A DNA stretch of 64,000 nt from Saccharum officinarum (taxonomy: Eukaryota > Streptophyta > Magnoliopsida > Poales > Poaceae). Where the stretch lies: NCBI GenBank assembly GCA_020631735.1, contig CM036223.1, positions 55,170,456-55,234,455 of the forward strand, read 5' to 3'. The translations under genes and the position numbers were made by a program. The notes beneath the pieces are model-generated. The model did no database searches and was not told the origin of the DNA. It saw nothing but the letters and a program-made list of their open reading frames with translations. Below, in pieces: positions 34,106 through 44,205 of the stretch. Positions within the stretch are counted from its first letter, which is position 1; each line of letters begins with the position of its first letter.

Positions 34106-36589
34106 ATGGTGCGTTGCAAGAACGCCGGTGGTGCTCCTGGTGACGGGGACAACAGTCCTCCTCGTCGGTCTGAGATTGCACGTGGGAAGCGTATCAAGAT
34201 CATGGCCAGAAAGAAGAAGAAGACACTTACAGAGGTAGAGATTGCTCAGGCCGTGGCAGATTCAGCAGAGCAGGCAGAGAGAGGTGGCAGGAGCAGTGGC
34301 ATTCGCATAGGCGAGCGCCGCTTTCATCTAGAAGGTCGACAGCTCGGCACAGAGGCCACTGAGGGTACTGAGGATACTGGAGCTACAGAGGGTATGTCAG
34401 TTGATCCACCTCCAGAGGCCACAGAGGCTCCAGAGGCCACAGAGGCTCCAGAGGCTACAGAGGACACAGAGGAGCAGCCAGCTCAGTCTCCACCACGTCG
34501 CCGCTCCACACGCGCACGTACTCAGGTGACTCCTAGGCCAGAGGGCCAGCGTCGTGGAGCACGTCCTCCTCCTAGAGCTAGAGGTTCACCCTCAGTCGAG
34601 CACTTTGACTTGAGGGGTGCTACAGCACGTCAGGTACAGGGGTTGAGGTTCGTGGAGGTCAGTCGGTGGTTTCCACCTGTGAGGGATCACAGAGCTTCGG
34701 AAGGCTTCTATACCCCACTTCAGGAGGATTTCTACAGGGCTCTAGTTGACAGCGGTATTGCTTTCCGACCACAGAGGGTCTGTCGACTTGAGTCACTAGT
34801 TGAGGTTGTGGGAGAACAGCTACGTCTGCACCTGTCCTTTCTGCCAGGCTTGTCAGATCTTCTTAGACGGACAGGTGCATACTGCGGCACATGGGTCAGA
34901 GAGTTTTATGCTTCACTATGGATTGATCCTGTCCATGATTTCATTCACTTTGCATTCCGAGGCCGCGATCACCGTCTATACAGCACCAGAGTGCGGGAGA
35001 TTCTCAGACTCCTAGCTTCCAACACGAAGATACATCAGCTGTGTTTTGGTCAGACTCCTCCACCGAGACGCCCTCACGGCGGGGCAGTGCCACCTACAGA
35101 CTTGATTCGACCCTGCTTCCGTGAGCCTTTTGGCGAAGGGTCTCGTCGCACGCCTGCCAGTTTGACACCACTTGCCAGAGTTCTGGATGCTATAGTCAGA
35201 CGCACTCTACTTCCCAGACTTGGCTACAGAGAGGGACTGACTCGGATGCAGCTATGGGTTGTTCACCACCTCCTCTCACAGACACAATTTGACATTTGGG
35301 ATCTCATACTTAGTGAGATGGAGGACACCATAGCTGAGGGCTTCAAGGGTAAACGTCAGCTGTCCTATGCACACTGGATCTGCTTCATCATTAGATCATC
35401 CATTCAGCTACCAGCAGAGATCTGAGCTGAGATATCAGATACTACTACTGCTTTCCCTGAGTATGATATCCGTCAGCTTTGGGCTTCAGTCACTAGAGAT
35501 CAGGCCCCAGTGCCAGGACAGCGTGAGCGACTTGAGGTTCCTGAGACAGCGGCTGAGCAGGACGCCACAGTTGATGAGCTTGCAGAGGCAGAGCTTGCCG
35601 ATCTTGACGCTCAGCCTGCTGATCTTCCTGAGGATGTGACATCTGACAGCACTGATGAGGACTACCAGCCCATCCCCAGGTATCGGTCTCCTCGGTCTCA
35701 CGACCACGAGGCCGGTGGCTCTAGTTCAGCCTCCCGCACAGACCCAGCCATGGTGGCTATACTTGAGAGGTTGACCCAGGCACAGGAGCAGCAGCAACAG
35801 CAGATACAGCGACAGGCTCAGGACACAGCTGCAGCACTTGCACAGATTCAGGCTCGTCAGGACGAGTTTCAGCGTCAGCAGCTTGAGATCCAGAGGCAGC
35901 AGGTTGAAATGCAGTGACAGCAGTACGAGATTCAGCGACAGAGTGCAGCTAGTCAGCAGCAGTACTTGGATCTCCTGCGCCACCTAGTCACTGTTGGGGT
36001 TCCTCCGCCTGCTTCTGTCCTGACTTCTGCTTTACAATCCAGTGATCCATCGAGTCAGGGACAGCCGAGCTTCCAGTTCACATCTCCACAGCAGCAGGTT
36101 CTCCAGTCATTCCAGTCCCCGAGCTTCACGCCTATTCACACGGGGTTTACACCTTCAGACCAGCCTCGCCCTCACCTCCTGACAGGCACACCCTTCGGTG
36201 ATTATAGTGCTACCTACAGCGAGTTGACTGGTCAGCCGACGCCCTCGCACACTACCTTTGCTACTTCTTCAGGGTTGTCAGCTTCAGAGGCAGCTATTCC
36301 TCCAATGACAGGGACCGGTACTATAGAGACTTTTCCTTCATTAGTTGTCTCGACATATCCTCCTGCTATTGGCTCGCTACAGGCTCAGGTCACTCAGACG
36401 AATCCTCTTATTGCTACTACGTCAGTACCTGTTCCTGCCGCTCAGACCCAGACCGCTTCACAGCCACGTGTTTCTTCAGAGGGCCAGTCAGATAGCTCAG
36501 ATTCCGAGGGAGATTCTCTACACTTCGTGATTACTCCGCGCACCTCGGCACCCGACACGACTCCGTCTGTCCCCCCGTCAGATCCTTAG
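34106..36589 (+). pseudogene. Sirevirus third ORF, 827 codons with two in-frame stops
   Basis: One continuous frame from ATG 34106 to TAG 36587-36589, broken only by TGA at 35423-35425 and TGA at 35915-35917. The N-terminus is basic (KKKKT near residue 40). An EATEAP repeat follows near residues 110-130, then a folded-looking segment (about 165-440) with FYRALVDSGI, GTWVREFYASLWID and VREILRLL, which resembles the plant-retroelement domain annotated as 'putative plant transposon protein' (PF20167 type; from memory). Next come an acidic stretch, a Gln-rich coiled coil (QEQQQQQIQRQAQD and on) and a Ser/Pro/Thr-rich tail. Position after pol matches the Sirevirus 'env-like' slot, but I see no signal peptide or membrane segment, so I do not call it envelope. 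Both stops fit CGA-to-TGA decay. Confidence 0.7.
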
Positions 36590-37038
36590 TTTAGTTTTTT
36601 GGCGCTTGATGCCAAAGGGGGAGAGAGAGTAGTTTCAGGGGGAGTTTTGAGAGAGGGTTTTCATTTTTTCTTGTGTGCTTCATTCATGCATCATGTTTAC
36701 TTTTCAGTCATTGCATTCGTGTGACATGTCGTGTGATAAACCTTGAGTCTTAATGTTTTATCCAGTCACAGTGTTAACACTTGTCACCGTTTTTAATTAT
36801 AGCTCTAAGGTTGTGCTTCCGTGCCTTACTCCGATTTCTTATGAGCTATATCTGTATGTGTACTAACGTTCTTTGTCTTATCTTATGAGTACACTCTTTT
36901 GGCTTGGGGCACATAAGTAATTCCTAACCCCTTGTGCTTATTGCTTCTTTTTGCTTATGTGAACCATGCATGCTCGAAAACCTCAACTCAAATCTTTTAT
37001 ATCTTAGTGTTGTCATCAATCACCAAAAAGGGGGAGAT
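36590..37038 (+). promoter_or_regulatory. 3' untranslated region with multiple polypurine tracts
   Basis: Three purine tracts lie between ORF3 and the LTR: aaagggggagagagag (36613-36628), aggggga (36637-36643) and aaaaagggggaga (37025-37037), the last one directly at the 3' LTR edge and so the working plus-strand primer. Repeated tracts are a described Sirevirus feature. No gene lies in between. Confidence 0.75.
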
Positions 37039-38621
37039 TGAAAGCATCTAGGCCCCGAGGTTTGGTTTCGGCAATTGATGACAACGCTTTATTACCATGA
37101 TTAACGTGTGTTTTGCAGAAACTTTGGTAAGTTAGGTCATGGAGGTTTTAACTGCTTTGGGCACCATGGTATTCATGCCCCTTGATGGAAATCGTTTCGG
37201 TTTTCAAAAGAGTGACGTCAAGATTAAGGACGGTTAGTTCCGGATGTCGAGGTGTTGAGATACATTTGGAATAGTCGTTAGGATCTTCGTTTTTCTCTTT
37301 TGGCCGTACTATAAAGGGGGCATGAGCGGGTAGCTTGACCTAGGCGAGTCCTACGTTTAGGTGTGGTGCACACTTGTTAAACTTGGCGCTAGGCAGCTCT
37401 AGAATAGCTCAAAGTTCAGTTGGAAGCAACTTGGTTTAAGTTGTGACGCGTTTCGGAGAGTTTCGGGTCGTTTTCCCATGACCGGACGCGTCCGGTCAGT
37501 ACAGTTCCGCGGCTAGGGTTTCAGCTCTGACGACCGGACGCGGTCCTCGCGAGGACCGGACGTGGTGGTCAGAAGTCGACACGTGTCACTTGAGGGAAAC
37601 ACCCGATCGGACGCGACCTGGGTGTGATCGGCGCGTCCGGTCACAGTCCAGTAAGGTCCAGAGACGACCGGACGTGTCCGGTCATCACCGATCGGACGCG
37701 GTCGTGCGTCCGGTGCGAGTACAGTATGCTCCCTGCACGATCGGACGCGTCCGGTCGCCCCTGACCGGTGCGTCCGGTCACTCAGTTGATTTTCGGTTTT
37801 CGACCGTTACGAGCGACCGGCGCGTCCGGTCAGTTCAACCGGCGCGTCCGGTCAGCTCGTGTTTTGCTGAGTCAGCAGGTAACGGTTCATTTGGTCTGTG
37901 GGGTGTATAAATACATCCCCACCACCTCTTTTAGAGGTCTCTTGCTCATTTGATCAGTTGATAAACACCTTTGGAGTGCAAGGGAGTGCAAGAGCACAAG
38001 TGAGGATAGAGATTTGAGAATCAAAGCTTGAGAGTTCCTCACTAGCGATTAGAGAGTAGCAAGTGTGCATCCACCTTCTCATTTGGGCTCATAGTGGTCA
38101 AGTGAGAGTTCTAGCTTGTTACTCTTGGTGATCGCCATCACCTAGACGGCGTGGTGGTGATTGGGAGTTCGGTGATCATCCGGCGGAGCTTGTGGATGAC
38201 CCAACTCATCTTGTGAGCGGTTTTGGGTGATTCACCGCGACGGAGTGTCAAAGAATCAACCCGTAGAGAGCACTTGATCCTTGCGCGGATCAAGGGGGAG
38301 CTACACCCTTGCGCGGGTGCTCCAACGAGGACTAGTGGGGAGTGGCGACTCTCCGATACCTCGGAAAAACATCGCCGTGTTCCTTGCCCCTTTACATTCA
38401 AGCATTTACATTCTCGTATTTACTTTCATTGCTTGTTCTACATTCCTAGGCTTGCCATGCTAGACTAGGATTGGAAACTAGGGTGCAAAACTTTGTATCG
38501 GTAGACTCTCTAGGAACACAAGTAGACACTAGGGGTGAATTCCGGCTTGTAGGATTTAATTCTTGCATTTAATTTTTAGAAAAGCCCAATTCACCCCCTC
38601 TTGGGCATCTTAATCCTTTCA
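37039..38621 (+). repeat. Sirevirus 3' LTR
   Basis: 1583 bp, tgaaagcatctaggcc to aatcctttca, collinear with the 5' LTR except for the 22-bp indel and scattered substitutions, many of them C/T or G/A. TATA box tataaata at 37906-37913. Confidence 0.93.
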
Positions 38622-39049
38622 AGTAGCTTTGTTTTATAAAACAAAGAGTGCTTAAAAATCAAGTTATCAATGTTGATATGGCAAAATTATTTAGTCCAAA
38701 TGTATAAATTTATTTAAAATATTAACTTATAAATTTATTATCATGGAGTATCAATATAAAATAAAGTGAATTGTCAGTGTCATTGTCATGTTGTTTGTTA
38801 AGGAACATTTTTCATGTTTGACAAGTTATTAAATAAATATTTATCCTAATAATGCATACATGTTTACTTGGCCTACATGGTGGAACACAACATTATGCTT
38901 ACATTTAACTTAACTATAGCAGAAGTGTGTAATTTAGAAATATATATAGCATACTTTATGGATATTAAATTATTTTTTGTGATAGCTTATATTATTATTT
39001 ATATATAAATTTAAGAGATATTTTATTTATTTTTATGATGTCCAAGGTG
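38622..39049. other. AT-rich spacer, no gene
   Basis: Starts with a short hairpin, agctttgttttataaaacaaag (38625-38646), then very AT-rich DNA. It does not continue the gypsy LTR that lies left of the Sirevirus. Confidence 0.5.
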
Positions 39050-39480
39050 AAAAATTTAGATACAAATTAAAATGCGTTGATTTATGTTACCTTTCATAAT
39101 GATATTTATGGGTAACTTGAATGCAAATGTAGGGGTTATGTTACATTACCTAATAATGGCATATGTGGGTAATTTAAAAAATATTAGCATATTATTTTAA
39201 ATTATCTTTCATGATGAACGGGGTGTGAATTATTTATATACAAAGTTAGGGAGTTATTTTGAATTATATTTTTTAACGGTAGAGGTAGGTAATTTATATG
39301 CAAATTTAGGAGGCTATTTTGAAATATCTTTATTAATGAAAAGTGGATAATTTATATAAAAATTTATGGGATGATTTTGAATTATCTTTTGTAATGACAG
39401 AGATGGATAGTTTTGATGGAAAATTAGGAGGTTAATTTATGTTATTTTTATAATGGCAAATGCGGTAATTTTTAGAAACA
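39050..39480. repeat. Diverged tandem repeat, period ~60-70 bp
   Basis: About six or seven degenerate units. Each carries a phrase like ttattttgaattatctttyataatg, then a short variable part, then gggtaatttatatgcaaattta. The units are aligned head to tail but differ by many substitutions and small indels. AT-rich, non-coding. The family is not known to me. Confidence 0.55.
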
Positions 39481-39987
39481 GAATAGATCCAATTGCTACT
39501 ATTTTCGATGATATCGAATTAAAAGGCCAGAAGTTTCTAATTATTTTAGAAATTTTTAGAATTTATTTATTTTCTAGAGCATGATGAGAATTACTAGGGA
39601 GCCTCTAATTACTAAGAGTAATTAAAGACTATGTGTTTCTAATTATTATGATAATTTTTAAGATTTATTTTTTATCATATCTAGTGAGAATTAACGTAAA
39701 GACTTCATTGAAGTCTCTATTTATCAGTAATAGTAAGATCCACCAATGCACGTGAGCTACATATGTAAAGTACCAATAGAATACACGTGCTAAATATACA
39801 AAGGCAAAGGGAAACATTGTTTATGCGACTAGTGTGCCACGATGCCTACCGCCATCATGCCCATTTCCTTTTCGGTGCCATTTTCCTTATAGACTTATCA
39901 TGTTCAATCTACAAGTACAGGAGGAAAGGGACACACACGGTCAGAAAAGAAGAGCAGAGAGAGTTTTAGGACTTCGCTAGAAACACA

Positions 39988-40006
39988 GGCGCGGCTTTGC
40001 CGCGCC
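39988..40006 (+). other. GC-rich hairpin, possible Helitron 3' end
   Basis: ggcgcggc-ttt-gccgcgcc is a perfect 8-bp stem with a 3-base loop inside AT-rich DNA, followed four bases later by CTGA (40011-40014), a possible CTRR terminus. Grass Helitrons end in a GC hairpin plus CTRR, usually followed by T; here the next base is A and no 5' TC end was located. It could also be a simple transcription-related hairpin. Confidence 0.3.
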
Positions 40007-40014
40007 CATACTGA

Positions 40015-41159
40015 AGCTGGGCGACTCAACATATATACCTTGCGATCCAAATGGATTACTAACCCAATATACTATTCTCTCTTTAATATGCAGATTTGTC
40101 ACTATTTTTAATAGATGTATGTAAGCAGCAATAGTAATTCTTGATTTATTGTATTCGTCTTAACAATGTCATTACACATTTCATCTTCTGCATACTTTGT
40201 CATGCTGATTGTTTTGGGTTTGACAACGGAGAACAAGCATCATAATACTTTTCTGCTCCTTGGATGTGCTTTCTAAATGTAAAAGTTTAATAACTAATAA
40301 TCCTTTATTATCTTCTAATCCATCTGCATCCTCTCTTCCTTGGATGTGTGTTCCAAATATGATAACAAAACTGAAATCTATCTAACAAGCAATGTTCCCC
40401 AATAATATTCTCTTACCTTGTCAAACTATATCTGCATGCTTTTCTTATTTGTACCTTTTAAATCTGAAAAAAACAAAGTGAAAGGAGAAGGAAGATAATA
40501 AACGTTGGCCTAATATTGAACAATTGTGTTGTTTGAAGGTCATGGTTCATCAAATAACAACACCCAAAATGATAATACAAGATAAAGCTCTATAGTTAGG
40601 ACCTTGCAATAGGGGGGAAATGTACATAACGAATTCAGAAAAGCAAGTAATATCAATCCTGAGCATGCATGAATAGGAAAGACTTTTCATGAACAAAGCT
40701 ATATAACTCAGCTGTGGTTCTTTGAAATCCGTACAGTTACAGTATTATAATTATTTTTTAGATCTTACAGGAGCCATTATAATCATAAATTTTACAAACA
40801 CGAGACTAAAGAAAAGGAATCTTATAGCACAAAATTATGTAGCCTAATAAGAAATCTAAAGAAGTAATAGCATGTCACCAAGCAGGTCAAATAAACTTCT
40901 CTGGAAATTAGTTGACAAAATATTTAGGTGCTTTATTTATCACATGATAACTAATGAGCATGTGGAATTGACAAGCATAGGTATTGAATCAAACAGAAAA
41001 AGTTCAGATTGTAGTACGTACGATATGAAATCTAAGGAAGTAGCATGCCAGCAAGCAGGTAATAAAGAAAACTATTCAAAAAATTCTAGTGCCGAGTAGC
41101 AGAAGATTTCGAGCCTATAATAAGATAAGAAAACTTCTTGTTTGTTTATTGTTAATTTG
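40015..41159. other. AT-rich intergenic, no gene
   Basis: No convincing gene. Short direct similarity exists between 40870-40890 (atagcatgtcaccaagcaggt) and 41040-41060 (gtagcatgccagcaagcaggt), a diverged local duplication ~170 bp apart. Confidence 0.45.
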
Positions 41160-41728
41160 TCTACATGTCGGTTAGACATCCTAGGGGCATCTCTTGAGCT
41201 GTTGCATTCTGCAGCAGGTGTACATAACGACGATTAGCTGAAGGGGTTCTTGGAGGGTCAATAGACGACGCTGTAGAGATCCGTACCCTGGTGGATCCGA
41301 TCGCCAACCCCATGCTGGCCTTCTGTCAGCGCAACGCCGTTGCCGTGCAGCCGTGGTGCAGCCTGCTGCGACATTGCCGTCGTCAATGGCATAAGTAGTG
41401 GTACACGTACACCGGCATTCCACGCACCGGAGGGAGATGGGACCTCAGGTTCTGCTCTTGCTCGGTGCAGCCGTCGCCTTGATCTTAAGTTCTGCGAGCT
41501 GGGGACAGACAGTGGATTTGTTTTGTGCGGGAGAGGAGAGTACCCTAGTGGAGGAGGACGCGGCAGTAGCGATGGAGGAGCGAGGGCGCCCACCGCCCAG
41601 CAGGCGGCGGCTGACGCGGGGACAGAGAGACGGTCGCGCTTGGAACGAAGGCTCTGGAATAGTTTAGGTGCAGTGTTTGCCTCTTTGACGGCACGATAAA
41701 GATCAGACAGTGGAGAATAATGGGCCAC
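41160..41728 (-). other. GC-rich block, possible minus-strand exon fragment
   Basis: A minus-strand frame of 156 residues (41728-41258) sits in an otherwise AT-rich region. Its first ~75 residues lie in CT-rich text like a grass 5'-leader or first exon; the rest has no recognised domain (for example MAHYSPLSDLYRAVKEANTA). Plus-strand frames of similar length exist in the same block, so coding is not proven. It may be a captured or decayed gene fragment. Confidence 0.25.
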
Positions 41729-42475
41729 GTGGCAACATAAAAGGTCAGAGGTTGGGGCAGGATTCGTATGGTAAAGGATGCTATATTATTTGTGGAATAT
41801 CTGGAAGGAGCGGAATCAAGAAAAACTTCCTATCATGCTTCGTTGCAACCACTGCAACTATCAAACCTATTCAAGCTAGTTACCGAAAAAATGGTTCACA
41901 AGACAGAAAATGGTTTCTAGGAGTTTAGGGGTGGTCCAAGCTATAATTTGGTTGTTTCTTTTCTTTTTTGGGCGTGGTTGTTCTTTGATTGGAGACGTCA
42001 CTATTGGGAGTTCTACCCCTATACACTTGTAGCTGTCTGCCCTTTACCGCGCCTCTCTATTTTTTCCCCCTTGTTTCTTGTTTCTTCTTTTGCTCTCTAA
42101 TAAATTTAAAATTTATTCAGCAATTTTCTTACTGACTTTTTTTGAAAAAGAAAAAATAACAATGGCCTCACAATAAGCCTGTCTCCTACAAATCACACAA
42201 CTCACGTCAAGGGCTCCTAACAACCCAGAAAAGGTGGAGTTTTCTCCGACCTTAGAAAAGTTTGAGGTAGCTATATTTCTTGGGCAATGCTGGTAGTTTT
42301 TTTCAAAGAAAAGAACAACTTTTCCTTTATAAAAGGGCAATTATGACAAGATGATGATTTTCAACAAAAGAGCACCGAAATAAAAAAACAAAGGACAAAA
42401 ACACTGCATCCACTGTAAGCATGGACAAGAAAACAGTTCAGCATTAACCGCAACGCAACCATCAGAGGTCCAAAG
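41729..42475. other. Intergenic, no gene
   Basis: Only short frames and T-rich tracts. No domain, RNA gene or clear transposon end was recognised. Confidence 0.45.
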
Positions 42476-42721
42476 TACTCTCTCTGTCTCATAAAAACCC
42501 TAATTATAGGTTTTAGATAAGCCAAATTTCTTCTAAATTTAATCGAGTTTATAGAAAAAAAAACGTCAACATTTATGTCTCCAATTAAATTTACCATGAA
42601 AACATATTACATAATCAATGTAAAGATACTTTTTCGATATAATTTTTTGTATAAGTTTAGTCAAATTTAAAATTATTTAAATCTTTGATAAATGAAAATT
42701 ACATTCTTTTTTGACTGAGTA
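42476..42721. mobile_element. Degenerate Stowaway-like MITE
   Basis: The left end tactctctctgtctcataaa and right end tttttgactgagta resemble the Stowaway terminal inverted repeat (CTCCCTCCGTYCCAAAA), with TA at both borders. The interior is AT-rich and 246 bp overall, the usual size. The right repeat has lost several bases, so the call is tentative. Confidence 0.5.
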
Positions 42722-43204
42722 ACATCATTCAGCGCGAAGATAAGAACACAGTCGAAATCACACACTCCGGTGAGAGAGCGACAAAGTTTTTTTTTCAACA
42801 GAAATACTTCAACATAGGTACCTGTCCGCCCGCGTCCATTCGGGCGCGGCTTCCCACTCGACCTTGTCCGCTTCTCTCAAGAAAAAAAAAATTCCCCACT
42901 CCGTCTCGTCCTCCCTGCGTCGCCACCACTGCCTCCTTCCTCCACCCAAGCCGACCACACCGCCTCCTCCCTCAGTTCGCGCAGTGCTCGCCGGCTGGCC
43001 TCTTCCCCTAACCCAGCGCCGTCGGGATGCCTCGCTGCCGCGGGCTGCCGCCGATGGCGGTTGGGCGCACGTGTCGAGGCGCCTCAGGTTGTACCCGGTC
43101 GAGCCAAGGGGCACCCACGAGCGTAGCCGGTACAGGTGGTGCTCGCGCGCCGCCGCTCACTGCCAGCTCCCACCCTGACGGCTAGAATCGAGCGGCCCTA
43201 GTCT
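42722..43204. other. GC-rich low-complexity block
   Basis: From ~42825 to 43190 the DNA becomes GC-rich and open on both strands (104 codons plus, 101 codons minus, overlapping). Neither translation shows a domain; the text is Ser/Pro/Arg or Gly/Arg-rich as expected of GC-rich non-coding sequence. It directly precedes the ATGTTGCAA repeats and may belong to the same transposon. Confidence 0.3.
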
Positions 43205-43595
43205 CCCCCTATGTTGCAAACGTATGTTTCCGTTGTTTCAGAGGTATGTTGCAAATGTTTTATATGGATGTTATAAAAGAAGATCGGGATGTTGAATATG
43301 TTGAAATGACTATATATGTATGTTGCAAGCATTTGTTTTAAATGTTTCATCTGTTTTTTTTAGATGTATGTTGCAAGTGTTTTTATTTGGATGTTGCATA
43401 TGTTTCACACATATGTTGTAAGTGTTTTTATCTGAATGTTACATATGTTTTGCAATGGCTTCTCAAGTGTTTTAAGGTGTTTTACAAGTGTTTCAGACAC
43501 ATGTTTCAAGTATTTCATCTGTCCTCAGACGTATGTTGCAAATGTTTCGCCTGGATGTTTTAAAAGTAGACCAGGGTATTGTACATGTTGCATGT
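43205..43595. repeat. ATGTTGCAAGTGTTT-type tandem repeats
   Basis: Roughly nine degenerate units of about 35-45 bp built on atgttgcaagtgtttyatctggatgttgcatatgttt, split into two phrases per unit. Repeats of this wording are very common in grass genomes, where I associate them with Mutator-like or other DNA transposons, but I cannot see terminal inverted repeats to prove the class. Confidence 0.6.
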
Positions 43596-43852
43596 AACTC
43601 ACCAGTCACGGCCGCCTAGTGCAGCTGCTGGAGCGCCGTGCATGTATCTAAGAAACGGAGGGATGGAGCTCTGCGTTGCTGTGGGCGTGGGAAGCAGAAG
43701 GGGAAGGCGCGGTGAACGGCGTGGGCGGTGATGCTGCTCTTTTTTCGACAGGTGAGAGCGAGAACGTTGAACCAAGGCAAAACCATGCGCGTGTGGCCCC
43801 TGCTGTTGCATCCTCACCAACTCTTGGCCTTGGGTCTTGAGTCCTGATGCGC

Positions 43853-43859
43853 ACCAACC
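43853..43859 (+). promoter_or_regulatory. AC-II element upstream of PAL-A
   Basis: ACCAACC, the AC-II (MYB-binding) motif known from PAL and lignin-gene promoters, about 175 bp upstream of the TATA box. A related ACCAACT lies at 43816-43822. Confidence 0.55.
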
Positions 43860-44029
43860 ACAGCCCTGCGACCGAGCTTCCTGCCCCAGCGATCAACACG
43901 AAATTTCCGAACCGCTGGCCCCACAAGATTGGCACATGTTTGTGTTCTCTGCCAACTACCTGGCGCAATGCCATGGTCGTCTTGGACCAGTCACCACAGT
44001 CCACACCACCAGCTCCCTTCCCGGAAGCC

Positions 44030-44037
44030 TATATAAA
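44030..44037 (+). promoter_or_regulatory. TATA box of PAL-A
   Basis: tatataaa, 169 bases before the ATG. Transcription would start about 30 bases downstream, giving a 5' leader of ~140 nt without a visible intron. Confidence 0.75.
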
Positions 44038-44205
44038 CCTCGCCGCTCCCACTGGTTCTCTCCAGGAAGAGCAGCGCAGCACTACCAAATCCTAGCGCAA
44101 CACTAGAGCTCTCCTGTACAGCTTCCCAACAATCCATATCTCCCTGATCGGAATTTCTCGAATCGATCCTCAGCTTCATCGGTGCTTTAGTTCTCTGTGC
44201 TTGCA

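Larger units (their letters stand above)
25321..38621 (+). mobile_element. Near-full-length Sirevirus (Ty1/copia) retrotransposon
   Basis: 13.3 kb element: 5' LTR 25321-26927, initiator-Met-type primer site, gag 26981-29332, frameshifted pol to 32569, a GC-rich spacer with CCGGACGCG motif arrays, a third large ORF 34106-36589, polypurine tract(s) and a 3' LTR 37039-38621. The long gag with two widely spaced zinc knuckles, the gag-pol break, the third ORF and multiple purine tracts are Sirevirus traits. The LTRs are very similar apart from a 22-bp indel, so insertion is fairly recent. The 5-base flanks (ggtgg left, agtag right) do not match as a target duplication. Confidence 0.92.

Noticed and set aside
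34106..36589. Retroviral-type envelope gene in the Sirevirus
   Set aside because: The position fits 'env-like', but no signal peptide, transmembrane helix or cleavage site is visible in the frame. Called only as a third ORF.
42809..43178. Overlapping plus- and minus-strand ~100-codon frames
   Set aside because: Low-complexity GC-rich text on both strands, with no start context or domain.
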